Source of the DNA: Collimonas sp. OK607
GTDB lineage: Bacteria > Pseudomonadota > Gammaproteobacteria > Burkholderiales > Burkholderiaceae_D
Direction of reading: 5' to 3'
Length of the DNA stretch: 64,000 nt
Assembly (NCBI RefSeq): GCF_900111995.1
Contig: NZ_FOKF01000003.1
Coordinates: forward strand, 158,859 to 222,858
Shown: in pieces, positions 17,341 through 27,976 of the stretch
How positions within the stretch are numbered: position 1 is the first letter of the stretch
How the letters are laid out: every line of letters begins with the position of its first letter
Made by a program: the position numbers and the translations under genes
Notes under the pieces: generated by a model
Databases searched by the model: none
Seen by the model: the letters and a program-made list of their open reading frames with translations, nothing else
What the model was told of the DNA's origin: nothing

Positions 17341-18645
17341 ATGATGAACGCTCGCAACAAGGCTTTGAATGAACTGACGGCGCTGAGCCGTTTCGTATTT
17401 TGCTCGCGTAACAGCACGCAAGCCGAATGGCTCGGCGCAGCCTTGAGTAAATGGGGTACCTTGCTACAAGAAAAAGCCGACGTGGCGGAATTAGTGTCAC
17501 GCATAGCTGAACTCAATCCCTTGCTGGTATTGCTTGATTTTTCCGGGATCGAGTCAGTCAGCGATCATGGCGGAGTCCTGACCATTGACTCTCTCGGCAC
17601 CACCGCGCACGCGATTGAATTGGCGCGTGCATTAAGTAAAACACTACCGACGCTACCCTTGGTGGCAGTCGGTTCCATGGCTTTTCCCGAAGGGACGATT
17701 GCCGCATTGCGAGCCGGCGTGAGTGACTTCATCGACGTCAGTGCTTCGGAAGATGAAGCGCGCGATGTAGTACAACGTGTGTTGGCCAAGGCTGCGGCGC
17801 GAAATCCGGCGCCGGTCAGGCGCGGGCAACTGGTGACCTTGCTCGGTGTACGTCCCGGAATCGGCACCAGCACGCTGGCGGCGCATCTCGCTGACATGAT
17901 TCAGCAACGCAATACGAGTCACGATGGCAAGCGAAATGCGGCCGACAGTCGTGTGGCCCTGCTCGATCTCGGCCTGCCTGCCGGAGACGGCAAGTTATAT
18001 TTGAGCGCCAACGGCAATTTCGATTTTGCCGAAGCTGTGCGTAATCTGCGCCGCCTGGACGAAACGCTGGTACACACCGCACTGCCGCGCAGCCCAGGTG
18101 GCGTAACCGTGATTTCCCTGCCTCACAGCTTGAGTGAGATGCGCACCGTCTCGCATCACGATGCGCTGGCGTTGCTGGACCGCTTGCGTCTGTATTTCGA
18201 TGTGCTGATCGCGGATCTTGGCGGCTTTACCAACCATGAATTCATAGCCAACCTGACCGGGGCGGCCGACCAGGTATGGCTGGTGACGGATCAAAGCGTT
18301 GGGGCGCTGGTGTCGCTGGCGGGTACATTGCAAGAATTGAACGGCCGTCATCCGGATGACGGCAAGCGACGTCTGGTAGTGAATCGTTATGACGATCGTT
18401 TCGGCATGGCTGCCAGCCAGATAGCCGAACGTTTCAAATTGCCTTTGCTTGCGACTTTACCGGAACGTACGCTGAAACTGACTTCCAGCGCCAATCGCGG
18501 CAAGCTGCTGCATGAAGTCGCTCCGCACGATTCCTACGTAAAGGCGCTCGATGGTTTGATCGACGGCTTACTCAGTCATGACGAGACGGTGTCGCACAAG
18601 CACGGGGTGGGACGCTGGCTACCGAAAATTTTATTACGAAAATAA
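17341..18645 (+). CDS. tadZ: Pilus assembly ATPase-like protein TadZ (CpaE)
   Basis: About 434 residues; an in-frame TTG at 17332 would add three. The N-terminal third resembles an atypical receiver domain (RFVFCSRNSTQAEWLGAAL...VLLDFSGIES). The second part is a MinD/ParA-like fold beginning LVTLLGVRPGIGTSTLAAHL. The P-loop position lacks the usual Lys of KGGxGKT, as reported for part of the TadZ family, so nucleotide binding may be weak. In characterised systems TadZ marks the cell pole and recruits TadA. It belongs to the same operon as cpaC and tadA. Confidence 0.88.
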   Translation: MMNARNKALNELTALSRFVFCSRNSTQAEWLGAALSKWGTLLQEKADVAELVSRIAELNPLLVLLDFSGIESVSDHGGVLTIDSLGTTAHAIELARALSKTLPTLPLVAVGSMAFPEGTIAALRAGVSDFIDVSASEDEARDVVQRVLAKAAARNPAPVRRGQLVTLLGVRPGIGTSTLAAHLADMIQQRNTSHDGKRNAADSRVALLDLGLPAGDGKLYLSANGNFDFAEAVRNLRRLDETLVHTALPRSPGGVTVISLPHSLSEMRTVSHHDALALLDRLRLYFDVLIADLGGFTNHEFIANLTGAADQVWLVTDQSVGALVSLAGTLQELNGRHPDDGKRRLVVNRYDDRFGMAASQIAERFKLPLLATLPERTLKLTSSANRGKLLHEVAPHDSYVKALDGLIDGLLSHDETVSHKHGVGRWLPKILLRK

Positions 18646-18762
18646 GCAAGCCGATTCAGGCACAACGTAAGCGTAATGCGCACCGCGATCTTGGTACCCG
18701 TTCAAATAATTGGAAATGAACAGGCGAGAAGCGGCTCCAGATGAAAGACGGGAGATACAAAC

Positions 18763-20118
18763 GTGAGTAACCAGATTGAATTTGCTGATGACGACCAAAC
18801 GTTTTCGAATACCCAGGAATTCCAGGATATCAAGACGGCGGCCTACGATCATTTGCTGACGCGGATTGAAGAACTAGGCGCTGAATTCGGCCGTTGGTCG
18901 CGCAGCGCGATCCAGCAATTCGTTAATCTGGACGTTGACGGCTTTGTCCGTCTGCAGCGTATCCCCTTGAATGAAGCCGAGGTGCGGCAGATTGCCGATG
19001 CCCTGACCAAAGAGCTCGCAGGTCTGGGACCGCTGGAAGACTTGCTGGCCGATGCGACCGTCGAAGATATCCTGATCAACGGCTATAACGACGTGTTCGT
19101 TTCGCGCCACGGCATATTGCAGCGCGAAACGCTACGCTTTACCGATAACGCTCATTTGCTGCGTATCGTCCGGCGCATCCTGGCGCCGCTCGGGCGTCGG
19201 CTGGACGAATCGAATCCGATGGTTGATGCGCGCTTGCCGGATGGCGGCCGGCTGAACGTGGTGATTGAACCGTTATCTGTAGACGGACCCATGGTGTCGA
19301 TTCGCAAGTTCCGCAAAGAGCCGCTGAAGCCTACCGACCTGCTTAATCTCGGCACCATGAACGACGAGATCTATGCGCTGCTGGATAACGCCGTGAAAGC
19401 CCGCTGTAATATCCTGGTCTCAGGCGGCACCAGTTCCGGCAAAACATCCCTGCTGAATGCCCTGGCATTTTTCATCCCGGAAGCTGAACGTGTGGTGACC
19501 GTGGAGGATACCGCCGAACTGTCGCTCAACCACCCGCATGTGGTGCGCCTGGAATCGCGATTGGGTGGATTCGAAGGCGCCGGTGCAGTCAGTATCCGCG
19601 ACCTGATCCGCAATAGCCTGCGGATGCGCCCGGATCGGATTATCGTCGGTGAAGTACGCGGCGCCGAGGTACTGGAAATGCTGCAGGCCATGAATACCGG
19701 CCACGACGGATCGATGGGCACGATTCACGCCAATACCCCGCGCGAATGCTTGTACCGGATCGAAATGCTGGCCGGCTTTGCCGGTTTCCAGGGCAGTGAA
19801 AGCAGCCTCAGGCGGCAGATTGCCGGCGCTCTTGATTTCATCGTGCAGATCGGCCGGCTTTCCAATGGCCGCCGCCGTATCGTTTCGATTACCGAAGTCA
19901 CAGGCATGGGCGACAACATCATCACCCTGCAAGAGCTGTATAAGCACGAGAGCTATATCGGCCCGGATGGTGAAGAAACAGACCGCTGGGTATCGCTGGG
20001 CATCTTCCCGCATGCACCGAAATTGCAACGGCAGCGCCAGCTTGGCCAGCAAAGCACGGGCAGTCCGAATACCGGTGGTTTTGGTCAAAGTACCGGTACG
20101 CAGCCTGGAAGACGCTAG
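18763..20118 (+). CDS. tadA: Tad secretion ATPase TadA (CpaF)
   Basis: 451 residues with a GTG start 7 bases after GGGAGA. It is a VirB11/PilB-type hexameric ATPase that powers Flp pilus extension from the cytoplasmic face. The Walker A motif LVSGGTSSGKTSLLNAL lies near residue 222. Asp and His boxes are seen in TVEDTAELSLNHPHVVRLESR, Walker B in RIIVGEVRGAEVLEMLQAMN, followed by TGHDGSMGTIHAN. The N-terminal domain contains DILINGYNDVFVSRHG. The C-terminal ~40 residues are a Gln/Gly-rich tail. tadB starts two bases after the stop codon. Confidence 0.96.
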   Translation: MSNQIEFADDDQTFSNTQEFQDIKTAAYDHLLTRIEELGAEFGRWSRSAIQQFVNLDVDGFVRLQRIPLNEAEVRQIADALTKELAGLGPLEDLLADATVEDILINGYNDVFVSRHGILQRETLRFTDNAHLLRIVRRILAPLGRRLDESNPMVDARLPDGGRLNVVIEPLSVDGPMVSIRKFRKEPLKPTDLLNLGTMNDEIYALLDNAVKARCNILVSGGTSSGKTSLLNALAFFIPEAERVVTVEDTAELSLNHPHVVRLESRLGGFEGAGAVSIRDLIRNSLRMRPDRIIVGEVRGAEVLEMLQAMNTGHDGSMGTIHANTPRECLYRIEMLAGFAGFQGSESSLRRQIAGALDFIVQIGRLSNGRRRIVSITEVTGMGDNIITLQELYKHESYIGPDGEETDRWVSLGIFPHAPKLQRQRQLGQQSTGSPNTGGFGQSTGTQPGRR

Positions 20119-20120
20119 TC

Positions 20121-21050
20121 ATGCATATCGTCCTTTGGTTACTAGCTGCAGCTCTGCTAATGGCGGGCACTGCGCTATGGCTGTGGCAGCGCGCGCAACA
20201 ACGTTCGCGGCAAGATGTCAGCGCTGCGTTTGTGGATAGGCAAATTCAAGGAATGCAGCCGTTACAGCAGCAGTTCCAGGGCGGGAACGAAACGGTGCCG
20301 CATTTGCAATTGCAAATAGAAACTCTGCGTCATTTCTTTTTGCGTGCAGGGATTCAGCAACCTGACGGTAAATTGTATTTTAAGTTGCTGGCGCCTGGCG
20401 TCGGCCTGACCTTGTTGGCTTTGTTGTTCGGCGGATGGCTTTCAGCGCTGGGAACGTTGTTCCTATACCTAATGCTTATGACTTTTTATTTTTGGTCAAG
20501 AAGCTCGAAATTGCAACGCACCATGGTGCGGCAATTGCCAGGATTCCTGGACACTTTGGTACGTCTGGTCACCATTGGCAACAGCATCGGCGCGGCTTTT
20601 CAAACTGGCATAGTAGGTACCGAGGGACCGTTGCGAGTAGTACTGGATCGCGCCAACCGACAGGTGCAAGCCGGGGTCGACCTGGAACATGCGTTACGCC
20701 AGCAGGCAGCGATTTTTCGATTCAAGGAACTCGACCTGGTGGCTGCCGTGATCGGCGTTTCTTCACGCTTTGGCGGACGTTCCGATTTGGTTCTGGAACG
20801 CATGGCGGCATTTATGCGTGATCTGGAACACGCTCAAAATGAGTTGGTCGCTCTATCGGCGGAAATCCGTCTGTCTGGCTGGATCATGGGTATTTTGCCT
20901 GTTGCTATCGGTTTGTTCCTGATTATTTTTAATAACAATATGTTTCTCAATATGTGGCATGACCCCATTGGGAAAAAAATGTTGATCGGTGCAGTCGTTC
21001 TCGAAGTGATCGGTGGTTATGGCTTGTTTCGACTGGCGAAGTCGGTCTGA
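20121..21050 (+). CDS. tadB: Tad inner-membrane platform protein TadB
   Basis: 309 residues of the T2SSF/TadB family. An N-terminal membrane segment is followed by a cytoplasmic stretch, two membrane segments (about 90-130) and the conserved platform domain RQLPGFLDTLVRLVTIGNSI with LRQQAAIFRFKELDLVAAVI. Two C-terminal membrane helices include SGWIMGILPVAIGLFLIIF. Together with TadC it forms the inner-membrane platform on which TadA acts. It starts two bases after tadA, so translation is likely coupled. Confidence 0.93.
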   Translation: MHIVLWLLAAALLMAGTALWLWQRAQQRSRQDVSAAFVDRQIQGMQPLQQQFQGGNETVPHLQLQIETLRHFFLRAGIQQPDGKLYFKLLAPGVGLTLLALLFGGWLSALGTLFLYLMLMTFYFWSRSSKLQRTMVRQLPGFLDTLVRLVTIGNSIGAAFQTGIVGTEGPLRVVLDRANRQVQAGVDLEHALRQQAAIFRFKELDLVAAVIGVSSRFGGRSDLVLERMAAFMRDLEHAQNELVALSAEIRLSGWIMGILPVAIGLFLIIFNNNMFLNMWHDPIGKKMLIGAVVLEVIGGYGLFRLAKSV

Positions 21051-21091
21051 CTACAAGTTTGATGTTGAGTGCTACATGAGGTGGAATTACG

Positions 21092-22048
21092 TTGAATACA
21101 ACGCAACATACGCTGATTATCCTGGCGATCCTATTGATGGCAGCTGCTCTGTTGCTGGTGGGCGGGGCGTTGATAGCAAGGGCGTGGCGGCTCAAACGCA
21201 ATCTGGCCACGATTGATAAAAAGATCGCTGCACACGACAGGCCCGTGGCTATGCCCAATGTGCAGACTGAACCGCCAGGCTGGCGCGAACGCCTGATCGC
21301 GCTCAGTGCGAATTGGCTGGATACTTCGTTGGGGCGCCAGCTGGTGGCGGAGGAAGATCGTCATCTGTTAGATCAGTGCGGTGTCAACGATACCCGTGGA
21401 CAGTCTCAATTCATTTTGGCTCGGGTAGTGTTGGCGATCAGTTTGCCGTTGCTGGGCCTGTTGCTGTTTGATCGCGGAAGATGGCTATCAGTGTTGTTGA
21501 TTATTTTTTTTGGCGTCGCCTTGGGTTACATGTTACCGAAATGGGTGATGCAGCGGGTTGCGCGCAAACGTCAGCGCCTGGCTGCTGACGAACTGCCATT
21601 GTTGATTGACCTGCTGCGCTTGTTGCAGGGCGTGGGTTTGTCGGTTGACCAGAGCTTGCATGTCATTGAAAACGAATTCGGTAATGTATTGCCGGTACTG
21701 GGCGAGGAGCTGACGATCGCCGGTCGTCAATACAGTACAGGGCGCAGCAGGGAACAGTCGATGCGGCGATTTTCCACGGTATTCGACAACGAGGACTTGC
21801 GCGCCGTATCGCGTCTGCTGGTGCAGGTGGAGCATCACGGCGGCGCGGTGCAAGAACCGCTCAAATTGTTCAGTGAACGGATTCGCGAACAACGCAAACT
21901 GGATATGAAAGAAAAAATAGGGAAGCTGACGGTAAAGATGACTGGAGTCATGGTGCTGACTCTTCTGCCTGGATTATTGGTGATTACCGGTGGCATGGGC
22001 TTTTTAGCCGTAATCCGGGCTCTCTCGAAAATGAGTGGACATATATGA
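21092..22048 (+). CDS. tadC: Tad inner-membrane platform protein TadC
   Basis: 318 residues from a TTG start at 21092; GAGGTGG lies just upstream, which decides for TTG over the ATG at 21137 inside the first membrane helix. The T2SSF-like platform domain contains ADELPLLIDLLRLLQGVGLSVDQSL and RRFSTVFDNEDLRAVSRLLVQVEHHG, followed by the C-terminal membrane segment GVMVLTLLPGLLVITGGMG. It is the TadB partner. The stop codon overlaps the ATG of tadD (ATGA), indicating translational coupling. Confidence 0.92.
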   Translation: MNTTQHTLIILAILLMAAALLLVGGALIARAWRLKRNLATIDKKIAAHDRPVAMPNVQTEPPGWRERLIALSANWLDTSLGRQLVAEEDRHLLDQCGVNDTRGQSQFILARVVLAISLPLLGLLLFDRGRWLSVLLIIFFGVALGYMLPKWVMQRVARKRQRLAADELPLLIDLLRLLQGVGLSVDQSLHVIENEFGNVLPVLGEELTIAGRQYSTGRSREQSMRRFSTVFDNEDLRAVSRLLVQVEHHGGAVQEPLKLFSERIREQRKLDMKEKIGKLTVKMTGVMVLTLLPGLLVITGGMGFLAVIRALSKMSGHI

Positions 22049-22947
22049 AGTCTTTTCTGACGCAAGAAAACAAGGCCTGGCGGGTGCCGCAACAGTTTCT
22101 ATCGAGCTGGACCGTGCCGGTTTCCATCGTACTGTTGTCAACGGTAATGGCTGGTTGCGGCACAAGTTCTGCAAAGATGTACGCGCAGCAGGTCGAAACG
22201 GCGCAACTCCGTCAGGAGGCAGAAGAAAAGGCTCCGACGCCTGACAACAAAGGCATGTATCTGGGGGTGATTAGGCAAATGCAGGAGAAGGGCATGTACT
22301 TTGCGTCGCTGGCGCATATCGATGCTTACGAACAGCAAAATGGCAGTACGCCGGACATCCAGCGTTTGCGTGCCGACGCATTGCGTGAAACCAGGCAAAG
22401 CGCCGCTGCGGATGCCGCTTACCGTAAATTATTGAACTCGTCCGAGGCTAGTGCCGCCTGGCACGGCCTGGGGCTGATGGCGGCACAGAATGGCGACTAC
22501 AAGGGGGCCACCGCTTCGTTACGGGAAGCGGCAAAACGCGAGCCGACCAATCCAGTGATGTTGAGCGATCTCGGCTATGCGATGTTACGTAGCGGCGATA
22601 TTGCTGCTGCGCGAGTGCCATTGGCCCAAGCTGCGGAGCTGGCGCCCGATAATCGCAAAATGATAGGCAATCTGGCGTTGTTCCTGTTGGTTTCAGGCGA
22701 TGCCGGAAAGGCACGCGCCGTGATGGACAAGGCGAGCTTGTCCGCGGAAAGTCGAGCGACTGTGTATCGACTGGCGGCCGAAATTGGGCAGCAACAGCCT
22801 GTTGTGGTTGCGGTTCAAGATTCCGCTGATGGCGCAAAAGCCAACGTGAAAGGATCTGTCGTCACCACGGGTAAAAAATCAGATTCGGTATTGTCTCCGG
22901 CTACGCCGTTCCAGTCGATGCTAGACAGATTTGGCAACGGTGGTTGA
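22045..22947 (+). CDS. tadD: TPR lipoprotein TadD
   Basis: 300 residues. It begins with an unusually long n-region before a lipoprotein signal (LLSTVMAGC, Cys near residue 38), so the mature protein should be lipidated. Tetratricopeptide-like helices run from about 70 to 235 (DIQRLRADALRETRQSAAADAAYRKLL, then ASLREAAKREPTNPVMLSDLGYAML). TadD acts as a pilotin or assembly factor for the Tad secretin in known systems. It overlaps tadC by four bases. Confidence 0.9.
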   Translation: MKSFLTQENKAWRVPQQFLSSWTVPVSIVLLSTVMAGCGTSSAKMYAQQVETAQLRQEAEEKAPTPDNKGMYLGVIRQMQEKGMYFASLAHIDAYEQQNGSTPDIQRLRADALRETRQSAAADAAYRKLLNSSEASAAWHGLGLMAAQNGDYKGATASLREAAKREPTNPVMLSDLGYAMLRSGDIAAARVPLAQAAELAPDNRKMIGNLALFLLVSGDAGKARAVMDKASLSAESRATVYRLAAEIGQQQPVVVAVQDSADGAKANVKGSVVTTGKKSDSVLSPATPFQSMLDRFGNGG

Positions 22948-22984
22948 ATGTCATGCAATTAAACTTTTGCTCAAGAGGTATGCA

Positions 22985-23431
22985 ATGAAAGCGCAAGGAA
23001 TTCCCGGTCAATGCAGTCTGTTCGTTGGCGCCGTATTACTGGTGATAGCCTGGATTCCGGATGCGGGAGCACAGACACGGTCTCCGCTCACAGGAAAGCT
23101 GTTGCAGGAACCGGTAGCCGCGACGGCAAACACATCAGTGCCGGCGGCCCGGCCTGCAACCACCAGTGCATCCGCCGTTTCACGCACGACTTCCACCGCG
23201 CCTGTGCAGACACAGGAAACACCTGTCGCGGCAGAGCAGCAAGCAACGATACGTATCGGTGACGTCACACATACCTTATTGCAGGCGCAAGCCGATGGCC
23301 GTGTTGCAGGTCCTCGATTACCGATGTTAGGAGCGACGGCTGATGCGAGTTGGCAACGCTACCTTGATAGCTTCAAGCATCCTTTGCCGGAATTTTATGA
23401 AAACAAGGTATCGAAGGGTGCCTCAAACTAG
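22985..23431 (+). CDS. DUF3613-type periplasmic protein
   Basis: 148 residues from the ATG at 22985, chosen because AGAGGT lies upstream and the product starts with a clear signal peptide ending near PDAGAQ. A Thr/Ala/Ser-rich linker leads to a short conserved C-terminal domain, GDVTHTLLQAQADGRVAGPRLPMLG followed by WQRYLDSFKHPLPEFYENKV. This pattern fits DUF3613, which is found beside tadD in Burkholderiales pilus loci. Function is unknown; a role in Tad assembly is inferred from position. Confidence 0.78.
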   Translation: MKAQGIPGQCSLFVGAVLLVIAWIPDAGAQTRSPLTGKLLQEPVAATANTSVPAARPATTSASAVSRTTSTAPVQTQETPVAAEQQATIRIGDVTHTLLQAQADGRVAGPRLPMLGATADASWQRYLDSFKHPLPEFYENKVSKGASN

Positions 23432-23436
23432 TAATT

Positions 23437-25173
23437 TTGAATGCGGATAGCGATATCAGATCGGTGCCAACTTTCATGAATTTATGTTCGAATCCCGATG
23501 CGGATCAACCGTCAGTCATGCGCCACCGACGGCGCGAGGCTGGTTGTCAACGCGGTTCGATTGCGATCATGGCTGCAATTTGCTTGTCCATAATGGTCAT
23601 CTTGTTGTCGTCAATTGACATTGGTTATTTGTTTTATATGAAGCGTGATCTGCAAAAAGTGGCTGATCTGGCCGCGCTGGCTGGGGCTCAGCAGCTCGTT
23701 ACAATGGGCAATCCCACCACATGCGTGCCCGAGGTAGTGCAGGCGGCGATTGGTAACGCGCAGGCCAATGGTTTCTCGAATGCTGCTCCGAATGCAATGG
23801 CAAATGCAATTAACCCGATTTGCGGTGTATGGGATCCGGCAGCCAATCCGGCCCCCGATTATTTTTCTATTCCCGCGCCCGCGGCGGGAACGTCTCTGAA
23901 CGCAGTGAAGGTCGTAGTGTCGCAGACTGTGCCGGTATTCTTTGGTTTGGGAGGGCGTGCCCTCAGTGCTCAGGCGATTGCATCTGGCAGCAGTCCTATT
24001 GCAGCGTTCTCTATCGGGACAGGACTGCTCTCTCTATGCACTGCTAGCGGATCGTTGACGGCGCTCTTGGTCAACGGTCTTCTAGGAAGTAATATTTGCT
24101 TGTCTCTAGCCTCGTATAAAGGACTGCTTGGAGCGCAGGTTTCATTGCTGAAGGTGCTTGCCAATATGGGCCTGAATGTCGGTAGCATTGATCAAGTAAT
24201 AAATGCTAAGGTATCGTTGGGGCAACTTGTCAGTGCGAGCATACAGGCTCTGTCAGCTGCGTCGCCGACAAACCTTGATATTGCCGCTATCAATAAAGAC
24301 CTCGTGAAGTTGACTTCTGGACCATTGAGCGCGATTCAGTTCAAAATTGGCGATATTTTGAAACTGAATCCAGCTGACGGAGTAGCAGCGTTGAGCGCAC
24401 AGATCAATGTCCTTGATTTATTAAATATAGGGACCCTTCAACTCGCTAACGGAAATAACCTGATTAATCTTGGCGCCAATGTAGACCTCGGTCCCTTGGG
24501 CCAGGTCGGGCTGCAATTAAGAGTGATTGAACCGCCACAGATGGCTGTCGGCTCCCCAAAAAGTGCAGTAGCAAAGTCGGCCCAGGTTCGGCTGGCGCTC
24601 AACGTGAACGCGTTGCTGGGTTTGGTTAATCTTCCTCTTTTCATTGACGTTGCTCCAGGCATTGCCCAGCTCGACAGCGTGCGATGCAGTGCGCCGCAAA
24701 GCGCGAAATTCAATGTGACAACAGGGGTAGCACAAGTTTGTCTGGCAAAGGGGCAGAATGCCATGAGTCAGCCAGGGTCGTGTCCTGATATAACTGACCC
24801 CACAAATCAGGTGACGGTATTTCCCTTGGTGACTCTCGGCATCAACACATTGCCGACAACTCAATCTCAAACAGTGCCGTTGTATCCACCGCCACCTCCA
24901 GGCGTTTCCCCAAACGGCCCTAGCAGCCAGACTGTTGGTTCCTCCTTAAGCACGACCTTAGGAGGAATTATCACATCAAAAAGTTTTTCTTTTGGAGGAA
25001 TTCTTAGCCTGCTGAACCCATTGCTGATGACTTTGGGCGCTGTGTTAAACCCGGTGTTGGCAGCTGTTGGCGGTGTACTCGATACGTTGTTCTCAGCATT
25101 GGGAATCGGCGTTGGTCAGAGTACGCTGAACTTGTCTTCCATCAGCTGCGGCAACGTGAAACTGGTCTATTGA
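23437..25173 (+). CDS. tadG: TadG-like pilus assembly protein with long hydrophobic C-terminal region
   Basis: 578 residues if the TTG at 23437 is used; ATG codons at 23476 and 23518 are equally possible and no ribosome site decides. The TadG-like N-terminal domain is clear: QRGSIAIMAAICLSIMVILL followed by MKRDLQKVADLAALAGAQQ. After the usual ~180 residues, no von Willebrand A domain is recognisable. Instead there are ~250 residues rich in Leu, Gly, Val and Asn (for example LGANVDLGPLGQVGLQLRV), a Pro-rich stretch (YPPPPPGVSPNGP) and a very hydrophobic tail (LLNPLLMTLGAVLNPVLAAVG). Likely anchored in the inner membrane and exposed to the periplasm. Confidence 0.82.
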   Translation: MNADSDIRSVPTFMNLCSNPDADQPSVMRHRRREAGCQRGSIAIMAAICLSIMVILLSSIDIGYLFYMKRDLQKVADLAALAGAQQLVTMGNPTTCVPEVVQAAIGNAQANGFSNAAPNAMANAINPICGVWDPAANPAPDYFSIPAPAAGTSLNAVKVVVSQTVPVFFGLGGRALSAQAIASGSSPIAAFSIGTGLLSLCTASGSLTALLVNGLLGSNICLSLASYKGLLGAQVSLLKVLANMGLNVGSIDQVINAKVSLGQLVSASIQALSAASPTNLDIAAINKDLVKLTSGPLSAIQFKIGDILKLNPADGVAALSAQINVLDLLNIGTLQLANGNNLINLGANVDLGPLGQVGLQLRVIEPPQMAVGSPKSAVAKSAQVRLALNVNALLGLVNLPLFIDVAPGIAQLDSVRCSAPQSAKFNVTTGVAQVCLAKGQNAMSQPGSCPDITDPTNQVTVFPLVTLGINTLPTTQSQTVPLYPPPPPGVSPNGPSSQTVGSSLSTTLGGIITSKSFSFGGILSLLNPLLMTLGAVLNPVLAAVGGVLDTLFSALGIGVGQSTLNLSSISCGNVKLVY

Positions 25174-25263
25174 GCTATATGATGAGAATACTGTGATGAC
25201 AAAAAACGGCGCACACCAAATCGTCCAGCCTGTGCGATTTTGATCTGCGAAGACTGAAAAGAA

Positions 25264-26637
<1,374 letters not shown>

Positions 26638-26777
26638 TTGGGTATGATGGCGTGACAAAATAACAACAGCGTTGGTTTAACTAAAAACAGTGCCCAGCAA
26701 CAACAGGATTACAGATAAAATTGTCTACTAGCTGTAACTCATACCGACAAAACTAATGTTAGCGAAGGAATCAGGGG

Positions 26778-27482
26778 ATGAAAGTGAATGTATGCAAAGC
26801 AGTCCGCGGTTTAGGACTCGGAATGCTCATTGCAGGTTTGTCGGTCAACGCACTGGCGCAATCATCTACAGCAAGCCCCGCGCCGACAGCAGTTTCAACT
26901 ACTCCGGCCACTGTTGCTGCCAAGTCTGCGATTAGTGCCACCAACAGCGCCAACAGCACCATCAGCGAGTTGCAGCAATTGATGCAGAGCCAGGGTGTGA
27001 GCGAATTGCGTACGACCTATAACGGTAACTACGGCGCTAGCCAGTTGTTCAAACCGGATACCCGTACCTATTATGTCGCATTGTTCCAACAAAAGAATTT
27101 CTGGCGCGTCGTGAAAACCATGTCGGAAACGCAGGCCGAGCAGGTCTACAAGAGTTTCGTCGGCCAGACCGAGAAACTGGCTGAGGTAGATATCCGCCGC
27201 ATCAAGCTGGAAGCAGAGAAGCAATACACCGAGCAGCTTATTGCGGCTCAGGAAACCAGACTGAACGCCTTGCAAAACGATCTGGTGGTTCAGCAGCAGC
27301 AAGAGCAGAATGTCTCGGTCCAACAGGATCAGGCACGTCAGCAAGCGCAGCTGCTAAGCAGCAAACAGCAAACGGCACGCAGCGAGTTGCAGGGTTTGCA
27401 AAACCGTATTCGTACACTGGAAGCACAGCAAACCGTACTGGATAGCGGCAATTTCGGCGGCAGCAAGACTAGCAAGAAATAA
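26778..27482 (+). CDS. DUF2968-type periplasmic coiled-coil protein
   Basis: 234 residues. A signal peptide ends around NALAQ (residue ~28), followed by an Ala/Ser/Thr linker. The conserved segment ISELQQLMQSQGVSELRTTYNGNYGASQLF continues into TYYVALFQQKNFWRVVKTMSE. From about 125 the sequence is a long Gln/Glu-rich coiled coil. This layout fits DUF2968, a Burkholderiales family of unknown function. It has its own 140-base leader region and a terminator behind it, so it is probably monocistronic. GGGG lies just before the ATG. Confidence 0.82.
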   Translation: MKVNVCKAVRGLGLGMLIAGLSVNALAQSSTASPAPTAVSTTPATVAAKSAISATNSANSTISELQQLMQSQGVSELRTTYNGNYGASQLFKPDTRTYYVALFQQKNFWRVVKTMSETQAEQVYKSFVGQTEKLAEVDIRRIKLEAEKQYTEQLIAAQETRLNALQNDLVVQQQQEQNVSVQQDQARQQAQLLSSKQQTARSELQGLQNRIRTLEAQQTVLDSGNFGGSKTSKK

Positions 27483-27535
27483 CGACGGCAATATCGGGCC
27501 CGGCAATCGGGTTTGGCGCTTAGGCAGAAAATACA

Positions 27536-27571
27536 TCGGGATGCGTACTTCGGCGCATTCCGATTTTTTTT
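27536..27571 (+). terminator. Rho-independent terminator after the DUF2968 gene
   Basis: TCGGGATGCG pairs with CGCATTCCGA (one G-T pair) around an 8-base loop and is followed by TTTTTTTT. Confidence 0.88.
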
Positions 27572-27734
27572 GACCAGACGGGTATGCAACATTACGTCGC
27601 AGTCCCCGGCATCTTGACTGGTGCGGGAAATTATCAGGACAATTCTGGGTATAAAAAAGGGAAGGGTACGGCGTGGTATTGCTGAAGGTAATAGCTGCTG
27701 CTTAATTACTGGTACTTATTCTTTGGCAGAAATG

Positions 27735-27758
27735 AAAAACGCTCCTATGCAGGAGCGT
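27735..27758 (-). terminator. Terminator of the tRNA-Leu transcript
   Basis: On the minus strand ACGCTCCT, loop GCAT, AGGAGCGT, then TTTTTC: a perfect 8-bp stem nine bases after the tRNA CCA end. Confidence 0.88.
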
Positions 27759-27766
27759 ATTCATTT

Positions 27767-27853
27767 TGGTGCCGAGAGCCGGAATCGAACCGGCACGCTG
27801 TCTCCAGCGCGGGATTTTGAGTCCCGTGCGTCTACCTATTCCGCCATCTCGGC
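27767..27853 (-). tRNA. tRNA-Leu (anticodon CAA)
   Basis: The minus strand reads GCCGAGATGGCGGAAT... and folds as a class II tRNA. The 7-bp acceptor is GCCGAGA/TCTCGGC, the anticodon stem GGGA/TCCC encloses CTCAAAA, and a long variable arm (CGCTG GAGA CAGCG) is present. The T arm is GCCGG-TTCGATT-CCGGC, followed by discriminator A and an encoded CCA. Anticodon CAA reads leucine codon UUG. Confidence 0.97.
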
Positions 27854-27865
27854 AACGCGTCCGCT

Positions 27866-27894
27866 ATTATGACTGATTTCTGCGGAGCGATCAA
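27866..27894 (-). promoter_or_regulatory. Sigma-70 promoter of tRNA-Leu
   Basis: On the minus strand TTGATC, a 17-base spacer, then CATAAT. The predicted start lies about 5-6 bases before the mature tRNA 5' end. Confidence 0.7.
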
Positions 27895-27976
27895 TAGCCT
27901 TTCTGCATGAATCTATTTTTCTCCGGAGATATTAGCTACCGCCATCCTTCTTACAAGATCGGACAAATAGATAAGA

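Noticed and set aside
27621..27872. 83-residue plus-strand frame
   Set aside because: It runs through tRNA-Leu and its terminator on the opposite strand.
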